A DNA stretch of 64,000 nucleotides from Dioscorea cayenensis subsp. rotundata (Eukaryota; Streptophyta; Magnoliopsida; Dioscoreales; Dioscoreaceae), in the NCBI RefSeq assembly GCF_009730915.1, contig NC_052489.1, positions 24,917,916 through 24,981,915 of the forward strand, read 5' to 3'. Of the stretch, positions 25,704 to 38,482 are shown piece after piece (positions within the stretch are counted from its first letter, which is position 1; the number at the start of each line of letters is the position of its first letter). A program made the translations under genes and the position numbers. The notes beneath the pieces are model-generated. The model was not told the DNA's origin and ran no database searches. It saw nothing but the letters and a program-made list of their open reading frames with translations.

Positions 25704-27032
25704 TGGATTCAAAATTTTCTAATATGGAAACAAGGCACCACAATTATGTAGTGTAATTATAGCATTTAATAACTTACCATATTAAGGGATTCAAATTGGT
25801 CCGTGGTAAATGAATCAAATGATAAATGAGTTGGATCTCTGGCCTGAATTAGGGAGTAATTTGAACTACTTACCAAATTTCATAAATTTCAGCAATAAAT
25901 GGCTGCGGAGGTTTAATTAACTTCTTATTTTATTTTCAGGGATGAATTATGAATTTATGATCAATGATCCTGTCTGGCTGTCTCTCACACTTTCCTTTCA
26001 TTTTTTTTAAACAATAATGAATTCATAAAATTTATATGTTTAATGCTTATGATAATTTTAATTAGCTTAAAAATTATAGATTCAGTATTATTAATTAAAA
26101 CCTGAACAGTCAAAGAAATGATAATGAACATAATTATTGGTGCAACAAAAACACAAGAATGGAATTCAGAAAGTGAGAAGCAAAAGTAATTCTGCTTATT
26201 TCTGAGAGTTTTCCATGTTTCTGAATGCAATGAAGAATCACATTTCCGGGTTAGGGTGGAACTTGGATGATAATGGAAAAAATTGGAATGCTTTCAACAT
26301 TTATCTACAAAATTTCAACCCTTTAAAGGAGCTGTCTTTTACAACGAGAAATATCAACCATAACTACAATATACACTGATCATTCATTTACTTCACAGGG
26401 CACTTGTGACCACCATTGCCGGGAGTACAAACAATATCGAGTCCCCCGCTCATCTGCCCGGTTAGATGCGCCTTTCGATGAAGATTCCCTGAATTCTAGC
26501 AAACTTCGATTCGAAATGGCAATGTGAGAGGCAGGCGATGAATTTATCACCTGCAGTATTAACATTACACATTATAGAGTTCAAGCAAAGTGTGACTTTA
26601 TTCCTTGCATTCAAATAGGAGGAACCATGGTACAAATCAATCATCTCTTTGGTGTGAAGTATCGAATTTTGACTCAAGTTTGTAATGAGAAGAATACAAT
26701 GCCTCCGTGCAAATCGATGAGCTAGAGCAGCAGAACTTCATATAAACTTTAAGAAAACAGCTTAACAAATGGCCATGCCGATGAGACATGAGGAAGCTAA
26801 CAAGGGCAAGACTCCTACTGACTTTGTTGACAGCCAGACTCTGCTCCTTGGTTCTTTTTTCCTGTTTTATTTTCGCCGTTGGACTGCAATGGCCTAAGCA
26901 CTTGGCCACACCATGGGGCCTTACAATCTTTATTTTAGTGGTTAAGCCACTTCTATCAATAAACAAACTAAAAATGTTGCTTGTGGTGGACTACAATACA
27001 AGGTCCACGAGGTGCGGACCGGAAGAATCAAA
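25518..27032. other. Interval between xylanase and APS kinase
   Basis: 25518-25760 is the xylanase upstream region, with a (TACA)n then (TA)n microsatellite at 25661-25702. The upper part, from roughly 26700 to 27032, is probably the APS kinase 3' untranslated region. An open stretch at 26391-26559 on the minus strand behind a possible acceptor was considered and rejected as a final exon. Confidence 0.55.
25661..25702. repeat. (TACA)n then (TA)n microsatellite
   Basis: Compound simple repeat on the plus strand, about 145-185 bp upstream of the xylanase start codon. On the minus strand the TATATA run could serve as or obscure a TATA box. Confidence 0.85.
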
Positions 27033-30000
27033 CTATGCCTTTAAAAAGCCCTTCTCATCCAGGTACATTGTTATTTGTTCGGCCATTGAACTAGGAGAAC
27101 TACACTCCCCATTCTTCATCTGTATCACTAGCTGTGACAAAAGCAGTTTGAATATCAGCATTCGCAATACAGTGCGATATTAACCCATGTAAAATATAGT
27201 CCAGGTAATCTTTTGAAAAAATCATAGCAAAGAAACAATGGCAGTGAATGCGGTTTTCCATTTAAATAAGCATTGGACATCATCATCACCGCCTATGCAA
27301 CCAGAAGCACAAGCTAACTTGGATCATATGCCAACATGCAAGATTAAGAGTAAGACGTGTTCTGGTTAAACAAAGTCACCATAGACTTACCTCACAGTTC
27401 AAGGGTGCCTCATATGGATCATCTATCCCAGTAAAGCCTGCGAGATATATATAGTTTACAGCTCTTGGACAAGTTTGCTGGTATTCTTTGAAGAAAATAT
27501 TCAGACCCTAAAATTCAACTGTTTATGGAGCATACCTTTGATTTTACCTGCTCGTGCCAACTTGTACAAACCTTTTGGATCCCTTGCTTCACATAATTCC
27601 AGTGGCATGTCCATGAAGACCTGTAGCAAATGTGTGTTCAGACCATGCAAAGTAGCGATAGTAATTGACTTCAGAAGGTGAAAAAATGTTATGCACAAGG
27701 CAATCACCTCGATGAAAGAGTCTGGCACCATAGCACGGCAGGCATCCCGCTCACTTCTGTATGGAGATATCAAGCTGGCGATACATATAACACCAGCATC
27801 TGCAAACAGTTTAGCTACTTCCCCTGCAACAAAATTAAAAAAAAAAAAAGTCAAGCAAACTTTAATGTGGTGTCTTTCATAGAAAATCTTTTTTTGTGAC
27901 AAGAATAGCCATTAGAACAAATTTACAAAAGATGTTGCTGATCCAAGCAAGATGCTCAAATTAAAAAGTTGAAATGCAGGAATACAAAAAGTAAAGAAAC
28001 TGAACTGGTAGCGAGTAATGAAACTCTATTACTAAGTAAATCATGACACTGTCATCTTTAGATAAGTTATGAAGTTATAAACTACAGAAAACAAAATCAA
28101 TTTGCTTTTGAACACCTACCAACTCTGCGTATGTTTTCTGAACGATCTTCTGCACTGAAACTAAGATCCCGATTAAGCCCGTGTCTGAGATTGTCACCGT
28201 CAAGGACATATGCCAGATATCCTCTAGAGTACAGTTCACGACTCAATGCACAAGCCACAGTGCTTTTGCCTGAAGTATAATTGGAGCACTTTCATCAGAA
28301 TAGAGAAACTGGAATGTCACAAAATATATGTCACAGTGCTAGTACAAAAAGATCAGCACAAGGGAGTGGGCAGCAGACATGGAGCAATAGACATTATCAC
28401 AGTTCTACATTTATGAGATTTCAATTTCAAGGTAGTATACAACACGCTAACAAGAAAAGATCATTATGGAAAATTACACCGTGAAGCATGAGCGCATGTC
28501 AAAGTTTTTCAGACAATAGAAGTATAATTTCCAGTAGCTCATATGCAGTTCTACAGTAGAATGTATTACATGTGGATTCCTTAATATTAGCTGCCAATAT
28601 AACCAATGCGACCAGAATTATTGCAAGAATAAAAAGGCGATTCGTCCATAGACAAACTACTCAAAACTAATGAATGATCTGCAAAACAAAAGAATATTTT
28701 AAAAGGTCCAAAAGGAGAGATATAGCAACAAGGGCCTAAAAGAATGCAAAGATTTCTCATAAAACACATCACAAGAACAGTTTCTTTGAAGCTGCCAACA
28801 AAAATACTTAACAACCAACATGGGAGAGCAGAGCACTAATACTTTACAATTTTGATTAAAAAAAAAAAGAAAAAAAAGGATCTATTTACGCAATCTCTCT
28901 TCAAACTCAGTCCGCTTGAAACAAAAGCAGATTCTTCTGGTATTCTTGTTTCACATGTTTCCCAGGTTGCTCATGCAATGTCACTATGGTAAAACTGTGC
29001 AAGTTATTACCACAAACCATGTCTTATGACATTTATCTTATTAGCCCCAGAGAAATCAAAAGATTAGTAACCAATACCTAGCACTTGGAATGAAGTAGAT
29101 TTACCCAGGAGATTTGGCAACAATAAAATATAGCAACAAATTGGATAAAAAGTTAACAGCAAAATACTAAAATTCTCTCCATTTCCCAGATAACAGCAGC
29201 CATTCATGCCAAACAATGCGCAAAATGGAGGAAAAGGTACAAAATTCTTAGGCAACTAGGAGGTTTTATCAGGTTTCATATTGTAGGAACTAAAGCCAGT
29301 TAATAAGCTATCTGAATATTGAAGTTTGAAGTATTTGACGGTGAAGGAAATAATAACCTCAGCAGAGACAGGAATGGATGAGTTGTTTCGTACATAACCA
29401 GTTGGTAAAATAAAAATTTGTGCAATCATTAAGTGCATAGTTAACCACAATTTAATAAAAGATGAAAAGTTCAATAAAAAGCTCATTGACTAACCTGACC
29501 CGCTGAGTCCTGTGATCCATACAACACATCCTTTTTGCTTAAGTAACTGTTGCCTCTCATGCTTCCCAATTTTGCATTCATACCAGGCAATGTTCGTGGA
29601 CTTTCCCACAGTTGACATGACACTGTTGTTTACACCTAGTGAATAAAAATCATAATGTAAATAGCACATTACATAAAGTAGAAAATGATAGATGACATAT
29701 GACTTACAGAAAATTAGATCTCCAAAGATAAAATCGTGATGCTCTACTAATCTTATGCCAAACTGACCATAATACACCATATTACATATTTACAGGATTC
29801 ATTCTGAATTATTTGAATTGTGTAACATGTTAATAAGGAAACTTATTGGTTGCGATAATATTATCTAGACCAACTCTAGATCTAAAGACTCAAAGGAAGA
29901 GAGAGCAAACCCATAAACCAGTGATCAATATTATGAGTAAGCACAAAACAATAGGCAAGCTGAAAACTAGCGGTTGCGATAATATTATCTAGACCAACTC

Positions 30001-32188
30001 TAGATCTAAAGACTCAAAGGAAGAGAGAGCAAACCCATAAACCAGTGATCAATATTATGAGTAAGCACAAAACAATAGGCAAGCTGAAAACTAGCACCAA
30101 ATCCAACCATATTGTAAAGTTGAACTAACGTAGTTCCTTAAGGTAATCAAGTGGAAGTAATTAAACAATTATATGCAGTGATTGGGCATCATTACCTCTG
30201 TTTGGATTTTAAAGACAGACATTTCTAATAAAGCAACTAACAAAAGGGTATGTTAGAAAGCAGCAATTCATGGGCAATCAGCCACAAACAATAATTTCCT
30301 TGTTCTCTAATCGATTTCTCATAACTCAATAGAAAACACAATAAATTCCTCATAATAAAACAGCTAAACTAAATACAAATCCACCTCAAAAGATATAAGC
30401 TTTTGAAAAACATCATCAAGACAACATAAAAACAGCTAATTAACTGATAAGTCTATTCAAATGCACCTGCATAAACCTCCTTGCACATCCACGTCTCAAG
30501 CACAAACGTCCTTCTAGATCTGATCAAACACTTAGGCGTACAGCTAGAGCTGGCATGTCAACAAACTATAAATTTGAGATGCATAATGCCCATACGGATT
30601 TGTCTGGATTAATTTGGCCTCAAACCCTTCTTCTTCAGCCTCTGACCATTCCTAGAAGTTACACGGAGGGGATCCAGAGGAAGTCCAACCTAGACATGCC
30701 ACTTAGATGATTATACCAAAGCATATGCCACTAGACGCATTTTAAGATGACTTTCTAACTTAATTGTCCACGCAACTTCAGATGCCCATTTGATGGCCTG
30801 ATGTATGGCTTCGATTATTGGACTTGCCAACATCTTCTTAAAAGGACCCTCCCTCAACTTTTAAATCAACAGAAAAGGACACCTCAACTTCAAGGATGAG
30901 CCCTTCTAAACAATAATTAAAAGTAAAAAGGGTATCTATTAAAATTGAAATTGAGAGAGTACAGCTAAAAAAAAATACTCCCCAAACTGAGAACTGGAAA
31001 GGAACCTAAAACAGCTAAGTCAAATAAATTACAAATTATTTCATACAGTTGAACCAGATTGAATATAATCAAATATACAGATATTACATTCAGATATTTA
31101 TTTTCTGTCCTAGGCTAGCACTCCTGTACCAAGACCCACACATTACAAATCATGATTATATATCACAAGTTCGAGTTGAATTCTACTACCCCACCTGCCA
31201 GGCTGAAAATGAGCATTGTGTACATCTATGTTTACTACACCAACCAACAAATATTGCACATACAAATGTTGACAACCGGAACCATATCTCTATTTATGTC
31301 TTATTCCATGATTAGTTCCAATTACTTGTCCCAAGAAAAAGCCAATCTTTCTTGAGAAAACTAGTTTGTACAAATACAATAACATTACCATATGCAACAA
31401 GATACCAACAGACACAAGTAATCACCTAGCCAATTTTTTTTTTCTGTTTGATAAAATCACCATACTTCTAAATAATGATTAAAACACAAAACAATAATAA
31501 TAACAATAATTTAAAAATAAAAATAAAAATAGAGAAGACGACATGTGAGCGCAGTGGAAGACTTGGTCTCTCCAACGCATCACAGAGTCTTCCAATATAG
31601 ATAGATAGATAGATAGATAGATAAACATTCTTAAACATTATAGTTTTGATAAAGAAAAAAACAACCGCATCTCATAAGAATTTGGTAGTCACCACAGGCT
31701 ACTTAAAAGTGACAAAGAAACGGCAAAGAAAAATAGAATAAAATGGAGAAAAATCATAAGCATCGGAATTTCACATAAAAACTCGACTTTTTCAATGAAT
31801 CGAAGAACCATATAAACCACAAACAACGAAATTTATCAATAACTCGTCACCATAGCTACACAAAACATCAAACAAAACAATATCGCAACAAATCACAAAC
31901 TTTTTCTCAAAAAACATCACTCCAAAACCAAACGATAGAGAAAACCCAGCAATGCAACAGAGGAATCGAGAAGATGAAAGACCAAAGCAAAAAAATCTCA
32001 CAACAATAAAACTATATACCTGAGAAGGAGGAATGCTCATTGCAATCAGAGGCTTCGATCCGAGAGACTCTCTTGCGGAAACCCCTCAACGGGACAACAG
32101 GGAGTTGAAACCCCATCACCGGGGTGCTCCGAAGGAGGAGTGGCCGCGGGCATCGAGGAAGAGGACTTATTGGCGAAGTGGCAAGCAT
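27033..32188 (-). CDS. APK: Adenylyl-sulfate (APS) kinase, plastid type (268 aa, 7 exons)
   Basis: Phosphorylates APS to PAPS with ATP, supplying sulfate donor for sulfation. Exons: 32188-32020, 29635-29495, 28269-28120, 27823-27708, 27620-27536, 27437-27391, 27131-27033; all are GT-AG and in frame. The start [20 protein letters not shown] is a Ser/Pro/Arg-rich probable chloroplast transit peptide. It joins GVNNSV and the conserved core [15 protein letters not shown] at residue 63. Motifs: P-loop GLSGSGKST (99-107), DGDN (127-130), [51 protein letters not shown], and the end [11 protein letters not shown]77 and C110, 33 residues apart, match the redox-regulated Cys86/Cys119 pair of Arabidopsis APK1, suggesting thiol control. 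Intron 1 (2.4 kb) carries a tandem duplication and simple repeats. A cytosolic product from the internal Met63 is possible. Confidence 0.95.
29848..30095. repeat. Perfect 124-bp tandem duplication in APS kinase intron 1
   Basis: Copy 1 is 29848-29971 and copy 2 is 29972-30095. Each begins ggttgcgataatattatcta and ends ggcaagctgaaaactagc. I compared them base by base and saw no difference. It is either a very recent duplication or an assembly artefact. Confidence 0.93.
30655..30880 (-). mobile_element. Possible LINE RNase H-like relic in intron 1
   Basis: One minus-strand frame reads [20 protein letters not shown] followed by [12 protein letters not shown]. This resembles the RNase H-like (RVT_3) region at the end of plant L1-type LINE proteins (pattern A.A..AI..A....W...ESD...LV..L). 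It is short, has stop codons on either side and the ends are unclear. The assignment rests on a weak motif match. Confidence 0.3.
31597..31622. repeat. (TAGA)n microsatellite
   Basis: Simple repeat within APS kinase intron 1. Confidence 0.9.
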
Positions 32189-34383
32189 GGTTTCTCTGCC
32201 CCAATGAACCCACGATATCCAGAAGCCTATTCACAGTGCGGTGGACGAGAGCACCGACCGGAGAACATTGACGAACAACGAGATCGAGATCGAAAGAGTT
32301 TAGAACGAAAAGGAGAGAACTAGCGGGAGAAGAGCTATAGAAAAAAAAAAAATGGTCTTGAATTGCTAATATAGATTGAGATATATATATATTTGAAATT
32401 TTTATATTTGTCAGGGGTATATATGCAAATAAAATCTAAAAATAAATTTTTTTTTTTAAATTAGTTTACCCTCAAATGTTTTTATAATTACATGTTTGTT
32501 CCTACAAAATTAGGATATAATGAAGAGTTTTGAGGGTACATGGTAGGTACTAATTTTAATGTGAAAGAATAGAAAATTTGTCTTATTGTAATAATAGAAG
32601 ATAAGATATAAATAGAAACGGAAAAAAATTATAGAAATGACCTTAAAATTGACTGATTGAGAGAGAACAAAGCTCTGCAAGCTATCTATTTAAGGTTATT
32701 TTTTTTCCAAATTTTGCTTTTTTTGAGTATTTATAAAATTGATAATGTGAAACACTAATTTTTTTCCTTACTAGTATATGTTGATAAATATTGAGAAATT
32801 GGAAATAGATTTCAAAGTAGAAGTTTTAATTATTGATCACAGTGTTGATAACTTGAAAGTGGAAGACAAAGTGGCATGACACGTCAGCTGCGCATAGATG
32901 ATGTCCACGTAAGCCACGATGCAACCTTTACATGATGTACCTGACCACCACAATTCCCACATTCACAAAAGTGGACTGATTGATTTGTTTTGGCATGAAC
33001 CATAAAAGTCTCTATCCACAATGAAACTTGAAAGAGACTTCCACTTTGATTGAATAATTTAATTAAAAAATGAGGCAAGAAAATATTGGAGATTATAATT
33101 TGATAATGTTCTATAAAAGATAAGGCAAACTTTGTTTTTTTAATGAATTCTATTATTTAACCTTTATTAAGTACAAACAAATTTAAAAAGAAAAGATAAT
33201 ATTTATATTAAAAAAATGACAAAATTAAATTTTCAAGATACAATAGACATATCCATAGGTTGGGCCGGACTGGGTTCGGACGGGGCTTAAATTCAAACTT
33301 GTCCAAGCCCGGCCTGACCTGAAAATCTGGGCTTTAACCTTTGTCAGTTGTCAGAACCCTGACAACTCACCTAAATTTAATGACCTCTACCAAAGGCCCA
33401 CCCAAGCCCACCCAAATAAGTTTTTTATCAAATATTATATAAGTTATAAAAAAAACTTAATAATAATATTAATATATGAATATGACCAAATATTATTCTA
33501 CAAAACACTTAAAAATTAAAATACCAAATACAACAACTAAAATTCAAACCATTATAATCAATAACAATCAACAATAAATATATATTATATAAATATATAC
33601 AAAACTAATTAATAAATAATCAATGGAAATTCAAACCATTATATATATACGTACATACAAAACTAATTAAAAAATATATTTTATAATTCAGGCCGGGTTA
33701 GGCAAGGTCGGGCTTTTAACAATGAAAATCAAACCCGGCCCATTTTTAAAATAATTTTTTTTTTCCAAGACCCAAACATCGGGCCTTGTATATTTGTCCA
33801 AACCCTCCCATTTTTCAGGCTAGCCTTCGAACTTGAGCAGGTAACCCAACCCTTGAACAGGTCTAGATACAATCACAAAGGATAACAAAGTAAATAATTC
33901 GTCTAAAAAACCACATGTGAGAAAAACACTAATGTAGCAAAAATGGGAGAAGTCTCTGTACCGCGCATCCACGTCTATATTAATTAAGTAGTTTACCTAT
34001 CTTTTTCATATTTTTTTTCAAATATATATACATAAATAAAAATTAAAGTAGTTAATCCATCTTTTCATGTCGGAGAAGCATTTGAATTGCACATCAAATA
34101 GGCTTGCAGGTTGAATAACAATTATCAACAGCAAAGAATAACTGCAGGGTGAATTCTGCAAGACTTGAAACTAACTACAGCCAAAACCTATGACAAATTC
34201 ACAATAAGGAGTGTAGTGCCTCCTCAGCGTGTCAGTAATCTGCAACAACTACAACGGTAATAGTGATGGGCCAAAACTCTAACCATTAGAATGAATAAAT
34301 GAATCATCCACAAAAGTGGGGAACTTAATTTTGAACTCTACTTATTACACATAATTTTGAACCTGCTTGCAAATGCTTGTTTA
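32189..34383. other. Interval between APS kinase and VDAC
   Basis: 32189-32340 is probably the APS kinase 5' untranslated region. From there the DNA is AT-rich. 33240-33870 contains a dispersed repeat (listed separately). The last few hundred bases before 34384 should be the VDAC 3' untranslated region. No gene is seen. Confidence 0.55.
33240..33870. repeat. Dispersed repeat with GGGCCGG/CCCGGCC words at both ends
   Basis: The left part has gggccggactgggttcggac and aagcccggcctgacctg. The right part has ggccgggttaggcaaggtcg, aaacccggcccattttt and ggtaacccaacccttgaaca. An AT-rich core with (TA)n lies between. Similar words occur at 225-390 and 39690-40200, so this is a repeat family. I cannot define exact termini or target duplications. 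Confidence 0.45.
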
Positions 34384-37300
34384 TCATGGTTTGAGGGCAA
34401 GGGCCAGACCGAATTTGGGAGTCCGGTCAAGGTTTTTCGTGTCAAACTCACCAGAGATTGTAAGAACCGAACCGGGATTCAGCTCATGCTGCAATAAGGC
34501 ACCCAACTTCCCGGCGTTGTTGAGCCTTGTCTTCACTCTGGTCAGTTCATCCAGTGCATATGCCCCTCCAACAGTGACAGTGTTCTCATTTGTTGAGAAC
34601 CTCCTGCTGATCTCTCCACCCACAGCACTCTTCTGTTTTTCATCCAGATAGTGTACATACAAAACTCGAAGAGTATCTCCCTTGTCCCCCCTGGTGATAA
34701 TACAGTAACAGTGATAATGGAAATCCTTTACTATTTCATAGGATAGGAAATGGTGTACCTTGCATGCAAACTTACAGAATAAAGGAAACATTGTAGTCAG
34801 GCTTAGTCAGACCGATGGCAGCACTGTACTTGTTAAAATTCCCCACAGCTGTGTCAAAGCCTACTGCAGCACCGAAGGCAAAACCATGAGCACCCACAGT
34901 GGCAGAGAGATCAACAATGGGGTTCTGCTTGAAACCCACAACAGAAGCCAAACTGCCATGATCATGGAAATATTGCACCTCCACCTTGTGGAAAGATAGG
35001 TTGTTCATTAATAAAGGAAAAAAAAAATCCACGATAGTAGCACCATAACATTCACAAAAGGGGGAAAAAAGAAAGGAATGCATAAATAGACTGTCAAAAA
35101 GGTTGTTTAGTATTACATATGATAATTAGCACCAAAATGTCGAAAAAAAAGGTGGAAATGTACCATCAAAAAGGTTGTTTATTATTAAAAATGCCATTAA
35201 AATTATCAACAGAACATCCAAAATAAGAATATGAAAATGTGCTATCCAGTTACCTTTGCAGAGTTATAATCAGGCAGAGTTAGAGTAGTAATTGCCTTTG
35301 TTGATGGGAGAAGTTCCGTGAAAGTAATAGTTGAAGAGATCTGATAAATTACAAAAATGAAAGTATTCAATTATGAGAAAAGATTGGTGCTCACGGGAGA
35401 AAAAAAGAAGCGACCGACTTACATTAGAATCAGTATCAACTTTGACATCGATGATGGATTTTTTGTATTTAAAACATGAGCCAACATGAAGAGCATACAG
35501 TCCCCCTTTCTTTAGGGCAGAAGAAGTGACAGCCTGGAAAACAAAGAAAGCACAGTGGATAAAACATTTCATTGAATATTGAGATGAATACCTGATTATT
35601 GAAAAGCAAAAATAAAATACTAAGATTTTTGGAAAATATAGAAGCATAGTGAACAGACAAGTTAGCAGTCTACCACAAAACATTAGTTAATAATTCTGTC
35701 TTCTCATGCTATTGGGGAAAAGAAGGTAGTCTTCCCAACCAAGACAACTGAAACTCTAATTGGGTTCAGCCCCTCTCAATCTGTTTCGTATGAGGGAAGT
35801 GGGAAGGAATCTAAATCAATGGAAATTAATGAACCATTATTTATCCATCAATCTAGGATTTCACAACACAGCAGAGATCTTTTCTTGAAAATTGGAACAT
35901 CACCAATAATTACTTAAGCAGAACGAACAATTCACTATAGTTGAATTGCACAATAAGCTATGAGTTTTGACCTTCACTATCCTTTCATTGTTGTTGAGGA
36001 AATAAGACTGGGGCTTCTCCCACTTCTGCCTTTATAACAGCTACACCTTCCAGAAAAGAAGATACCGCACAATGCTCAAAACTTAAGCAGAAACCATTAC
36101 TGAATTTAACTTGTGTCAGTTTCATATTTTAATAGCAAGGAACTATACACTACAGAAATGATCTTTGTACCAAATTATGTTTTCAAAATTGGAGTTAAAA
36201 TAGAAGAACACTAAAGAAGAATAAAGATATTCCAAAAACATGATTTGTGATTAAAACTGAACCAGTTTGACCTAATTTTAAAACATGATCTGTGTATAGC
36301 ACACAAATGGTAAATGAATGTGTGCATACCCAGTGGTTGTATAGACACATCCCCAGTGCAAGGCTACTAACATAAAAGGAAAAACAAAAATAAAAATCTA
36401 AGTAATATATGAAAAATGTGACAAAACGAACAATTAAGCACAATTTGGAATTATCACCTACTCGATCAATAACCAAACAATCAACAAACAATTGAACAAT
36501 GAACACCAGCACGATCAAGCCATCAATCATTATTGGCTAAATTCAATTTAGTAAATCAAACATAATCCCATAAATATTGTGATAATTAAGATATACCATC
36601 CTATAACTAACTATAGCACAAACATCTACAAACGAGAAATTCATGAAACAAAACACAAGGATCACGGAATATTTAGCTGGAGGTTAGCTGACATTATAGA
36701 CACTGCAAATTCACCCAGAAAGATCCCTAGTGTGCATTTAAACTGAGGAAAAATGAAAACAAAATTTGTATCTTACATATCTATTTAAACAAACAAATGG
36801 ATTTCTATTTATTTATTTATCTATTTGAAAAAATTTGACAGGTCAGCATGGTCCAGACCCCACCATCTCACGGGAGTTAAAAAGCAATAAGAAAGTTAAA
36901 CTAGCAAGCATTGTACAACAAATATTCAAGATAAAACACTATGTTATTCATAAATCAAAACCCTAGAAGCGCAATAGAGCTTACATTCAATAAATAGTAA
37001 ATCAAATCCCACTTGTAAATACTAAATCAAATTAGACAGTCACATTCTCATCAAACACTAAAGTTCGCTAATTGCTCCTCTAAGAGAAACAAAAATTTCA
37101 CAAAGTGGAGGTATGACCAAAGAAATGAAAATAGTATAAACCCACTGAAAAGGCAAGGAATATGATGATCGGCTTACCACGCCAGTGGCCGTCTCCGACG
37201 ATATAGTTATCTTCTGATCATTGATATAGTCATTGGTGAGCAAATCTAGAACCAAAATTATCACAAAAATCAGCCCCCAAAAAAAAAAAAAAATCTCAAC

Positions 37301-37394
37301 TATATGAAACAAAAAAACTAGGTATAAATAACGAGAGCGCAAGACCTTTGGCCTTCTTTCCTATATCGGAGAAGAGCCCGGGACCCTTCATCAT
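34384..37394 (-). CDS. VDAC: Voltage-dependent anion channel (VDAC) porin (276 aa, 6 exons)
   Basis: Beta-barrel channel of the mitochondrial outer membrane, passing metabolites and ions. Exons: 37394-37346, 37245-37178, 35533-35423, 35340-35254, 34984-34776, 34690-34384; junctions are GT-AG and in frame. The protein begins MMKGPGLFSDIGKKAKDLL, matching the plant VDAC N-terminal helix (usually MxKGPGL), so the first of two adjacent ATGs is the start. Other family landmarks: NDYINDQKITISSETATGV, KVDTDSN, LQHELNPGSVLTISGEFDT and the C-terminal beta signal KFGLALALKP. The length is exactly the usual 276. The 5' leader has a (CGT)n(CGC)n run and a (CT)n run. There is no sign of damage. Confidence 0.96.
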
Positions 37395-37496
37395 CGTCGT
37401 CGTCGTCGCCGCCGCCGCCGCCGGAGAAGCTCAGATGGTTTGCGATTCGGAGAGTATTTAAAGAGGCGAGTTTACTTGGGAAAGGGCAAGGCTACC

Positions 37497-37532
<36 letters not shown>
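37395..37532 (-). repeat. VDAC 5' leader/promoter with trinucleotide and (CT)n repeats
   Basis: Plus-strand tcgtcgtcgtcgtcgccgcc lies immediately before the VDAC start codon (up to about 37424), and (CT)n at 37502-37532. On the transcribed strand these read as (GCG/GAC)n and (GA)n. GA-rich tracts are frequent in core promoters of plant housekeeping genes. The regulatory role is inferred. Confidence 0.6.
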
Positions 37533-37534
<2 letters not shown>

Positions 37535-38142
37535 GCAGAGGAAGGACCGTATGATTCCGCTCATGCGTTTTTTTGCAGAAAAGTCCTTGAACTTAATTTC
37601 ATTTACTGAAAACCCCAGGTTTTTTTCTTTACTTTCGTTTGGGATTTTCGCTATTTAATATCATGACCCTCCATTTACACTGTTCACTTTATGCATTTTA
37701 AATTAAGCTATTTTAAATAAATTATTAAAAAATATATGAAGATTTTTTTATTGTTTTTACTGAACCTTAAACAATGTGATTTTATATTGTTCATAGCTAA
37801 AAAAATCAGTAAAATTATATTAAAAAAATCTCATAAAAAAATAAAATGATGAAATTGACTCAGATCTCATGGCAATGGTTTCCCTAAATCTAATGAAAAG
37901 TACACTGGAAATTTAAATATTTTTTTCTTTTCAGTTAAATATTTATTTTGAAAACACTAAAAATTATGAAGATAAAAATATTTTCATTTAATGAAATAGA
38001 GAATTGCACTCAAAGGTTAATAGGGATGGTATGCATATTATCACTCTTTTAATAAGAAAATTGACATTTTATTTTATTTTTATTTTTATTTTCAATTAGA
38101 CAGAGGGGGATTCGATCGGTAACGTATCTATATTCTTCTTTC

Positions 38143-38173
<31 letters not shown>

Positions 38174-38185
38174 CATGCTTTTAAG
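37533..38185. other. AT-rich intergenic DNA, (TAA)n near 38143-38172
   Basis: No gene-like frame is present. A (taa)n microsatellite at about 38143-38172 abuts the small gene that follows and probably lies in its 3' untranslated region. Confidence 0.5.
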
Positions 38186-38482
38186 TTAATACTTAACGGA
38201 TCCGGATCCGATAGCACTAGAGATCGGAGGATCCGGTCCAGCGTCCCTAATAGAGATGAGGCCCGGGGTTGGGACCGGATGCGGATCCGAGGAGACGCAG
38301 TCGGATCCGATAATCTTCGAGGGGAAATCAGCATCGGAGTGGCAGTGGCCGGATGAGTCGTTGTGCGACCACTTCGAAATCATGCCACGACTACTAGCAC
38401 TGCCTTGGTACAAGCACTCGTACTTGCTCCGATCTCTGCTTCTCTTGATGGCGTGTATTACGAACGGTACCAAACCTTCCAT
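38186..38482 (-). CDS. Small plant-specific protein (98 aa), function unknown
   Basis: Single-exon frame starting MEGLVPFVIHAIKRSRDRSK and continuing YECLYQGSAS. This start resembles a family of short, uncharacterised angiosperm proteins that begin MEGLIP.VY.AIK and then a Y.CLS.G block; I know of no assigned function. Further along is FPSKIIGSDCVSSDPHPVP. The C-terminal end is Pro/Gly/Ser-rich and less family-like. No signal peptide or membrane segment is evident. The base composition is more GC-rich than the flanks, which supports coding. The family match is from memory of the pattern and should be tested; a fortuitous frame cannot be excluded. Confidence 0.5.
   Translation of the reverse strand: MEGLVPFVIHAIKRSRDRSKYECLYQGSASSRGMISKWSHNDSSGHCHSDADFPSKIIGSDCVSSDPHPVPTPGLISIRDAGPDPPISSAIGSGSVKY

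Noticed and set aside
26388-26559. Possible last exon of APS kinase (VINSSPASHIAISNRSLLEF...)
   Set aside because: A proper terminal exon at 27131-27033 restores the conserved family C-terminus ([16 protein letters not shown]) in the right frame, so this stretch is not needed and resembles nothing.
32046-32234. Minus-strand frame overlapping APS kinase exon 1 (MNRLLDIVGSLG...)
   Set aside because: It is in a different frame and ends in a stop; the overlapping frame starting MLATSPISP splices in phase to the conserved core.
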